A stretch of DNA of 35,226 nucleotides, from contig JAFYYV010000044.1 in assembly GCA_017557405.1 (NCBI GenBank), positions 1 to 35,226 on the forward strand. The letters are read 5' to 3'. Positions 34,340-35,226 of this stretch are shown in pieces. Position 1 is the stretch's first letter, and every line of letters begins with the position of its first letter. Position numbers and translations under genes: made by a program. This stretch comes from Prevotella sp. (GTDB taxonomy: Bacteria > Bacteroidota > Bacteroidia > Bacteroidales > Bacteroidaceae). The notes under the pieces are model-generated. The model was not told where the DNA came from. It saw nothing but the letters and a program-made list of their open reading frames with translations, and did not search any database.

Positions 34340-34824
34340 GGCTTCTGGAATTTAAATGAAAAACGGTTGGTCTTCACGATATATATATCCCTGCCTAGCA
34401 TCTCCAAGGAGATCTCGGCACGGCCGTTGGAGTCGAGGAGCCACTGTCCCACTTTTGTTCCCTTGATGCTGTAGAGCATCACAGGAGCATCGGGCTGACC
34501 TCCGCTGATGGTAAGCGTGCCGTTGTGGAAATAGAATTGCTCCTCTGGCATTTGTATGTTCTCAACGTGACTGACCGACTCTGTCCACTCCACGTCGAAC
34601 ACCAATTTCTTCAGCATATAGACGGGATATTGCACGGTGGTCTTCGTGGTGGTCAGTACGAGGTTGCTGCCGCTGTAGGTCACGACGGGCTTCTCAGTAA
34701 AGGCAAACGTGGCCACCTTTCCGTCCTTCTGGTGGATGGCGACGACATTCTGTGCGTGTGCCGTCAAGCCGATTCCTGATAGTATTAGGATGGCCACGAT
34801 GGTAAACATTCTTTTTATATCCAT
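34336..34824 (-). CDS. small secreted protein co-transcribed with the C10 protease
   Basis: This 162-residue protein has a signal peptide (MDIKRMFTIVAILILSGIGLTAHAQ). The first half ('VVAIHQKDGKVATFAFTEKPVVTYSG') resembles the short beta module also seen in the protease near residue 775. The second half ('MLYSIKGTKVGQWLLDSNGRAEISL' in pieces; 'IYIVKTNRFSFKFQKP') has the layout of C-terminal sorting/adhesion tails of Bacteroidetes. It starts first in the operon, and its stop overlaps the protease start by four bases. Role unknown: partner, carrier, or inhibitor. Confidence 0.75.
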   Translation of the reverse strand: MDIKRMFTIVAILILSGIGLTAHAQNVVAIHQKDGKVATFAFTEKPVVTYSGSNLVLTTTKTTVQYPVYMLKKLVFDVEWTESVSHVENIQMPEEQFYFHNGTLTISGGQPDAPVMLYSIKGTKVGQWLLDSNGRAEISLEMLGRDIYIVKTNRFSFKFQKP

Positions 34825-34888
34825 TTACTTTGCGGTTTTGAGGGTTAGGTAGATTGCTTTTGTGTTTCACAAGATATTGTTTCGATTG

Positions 34889-34920
34889 CAAATATAGCAA
34901 ATAATTTTCAAACCTCCAAA
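34889..34920 (-). promoter_or_regulatory. Bacteroidetes promoter of the C10 protease operon
   Basis: Minus strand: TTTG (34920-34917), 20 bases, TATATTTG (34896-34889), a full match. The leader to the ATG at 34824 is about 58 bases and purine/pyrimidine unremarkable. Confidence 0.82.
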
Positions 34921-35130
34921 TTTTACCCTCTCTAGTGTGCAAAAATCTGTTTATTTTTCGATTAAGCGAGAGAAAACGAAAAACTTGTTCTCAGTTTGCC
35001 GAGCGTGAGCAAAATCGACGAAAGTCAATTTATACGAAAGATAATCTTTGAGCCTCTCAAAAGCCATAAATGAGCAGGTCAAAGCTATGCAATGAGGCGG
35101 TCAAAGATGGTCAATGACAAAGGCGCGGAG
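34921..35130. other. non-coding stretch beyond the C10 operon
   Basis: No gene is supported. Imperfect pairing TCGATTAAGC (about 34958) with GCAAAATCGA (about 35011) is visible, and the phrases GAGCAGGTCAAAG and GAGGCGGTCAAAG repeat near 35073 and 35095. This may be a dispersed intergenic repeat, but a second copy would have to be found elsewhere in the genome. Confidence 0.35.
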
Positions 35131-35195
35131 GCGATTTGTAACATTATAACATTATAACATTATAACATTAAGCTTTTTTGATGTCCACAAATCGC
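35131..35195. repeat. four tandem TAACATTA units inside a 9-base inverted repeat
   Basis: TAACATTA is repeated four times without change (35139-35170). The array is flanked by GCGATTTGT (35131-35139) and ACAAATCGC (35187-35195), exact inverted copies. The whole can fold as a stem with an AT-rich loop. No frame uses it. The window ends 31 bases later with no further feature. Confidence 0.8.
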
Positions 35196-35226
35196 ACTCC
35201 TCTACTATAGGTTATTATAATATATA

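Overview
The window looks like a chromosomal segment of a Bacteroidales bacterium, most likely Prevotella-like. The evidence is: Bacteroidetes-type promoters (TTTG or TTG, about 19-20 bases, then TAnnTTTG) in front of many genes; almost no Shine-Dalgarno sites; secreted proteins ending in 'YDLQGRK...KGIYVKDGRKFVVK'-type tails; a C10 (streptopain) protease with BspA-like leucine-rich repeats; DUF3244; and a GH27 alpha-galactosidase. No rRNA, tRNA or CRISPR array was seen.

Left part (1-19,040) is accessory and mosaic. It holds a truncated CDS; a secreted subtilase-propeptide-like protein and a lipoprotein; an AT-rich TIGR04141/DUF6119 gene; DUF2971 and DUF4143-ATPase genes on the minus strand; a frameshifted membrane TPR/HTH regulator; a DUF3244-M4 protease pair; and a lipoprotein that looks like a free-standing M4 propeptide. 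Next comes a debris zone (a sorting-type tail and a broken lipoprotein start), then a very AT-rich two-gene unit (P-loop ATPase plus unknown protein, candidate defence), about 950 bases of decayed coding sequence, an orphan XRE antitoxin, and a full-length tyrosine recombinase followed by a repeat-rich non-coding stretch. This recombinase and its 820-base leader probably mark one edge of an integrated element.

Right part (19,091-35,226) is more GC-rich and core-like. It holds a secreted GH27 alpha-galactosidase (minus); an ECF-transporter S component; DsbD; an ExbB / small membrane protein / ExbD / ExbD operon; an Lrp/AsnC regulator; DHFR (folA, minus), whose 3' end is formed by a repeat element; an ECF sigma operon; and a 1600-residue C10 protease with a small secreted partner (minus).

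A recurring theme is proteases and propeptide- or inhibitor-like proteins: an M4 protease with a nearby propeptide-like lipoprotein, a subtilase-propeptide-like protein without a catalytic domain, and a C10 protease with its own Spi-like prodomain. The same short 'tail plus lipoprotein leader' DNA cassette occurs near 1.07-1.21 kb and again near 12.7-12.86 kb (its leader alone also at 11.93 kb). Both complete cassettes are followed by an AT-rich accessory gene, which suggests a duplicated locus used as an insertion site. All assignments are from reading the sequence; no database search was run.
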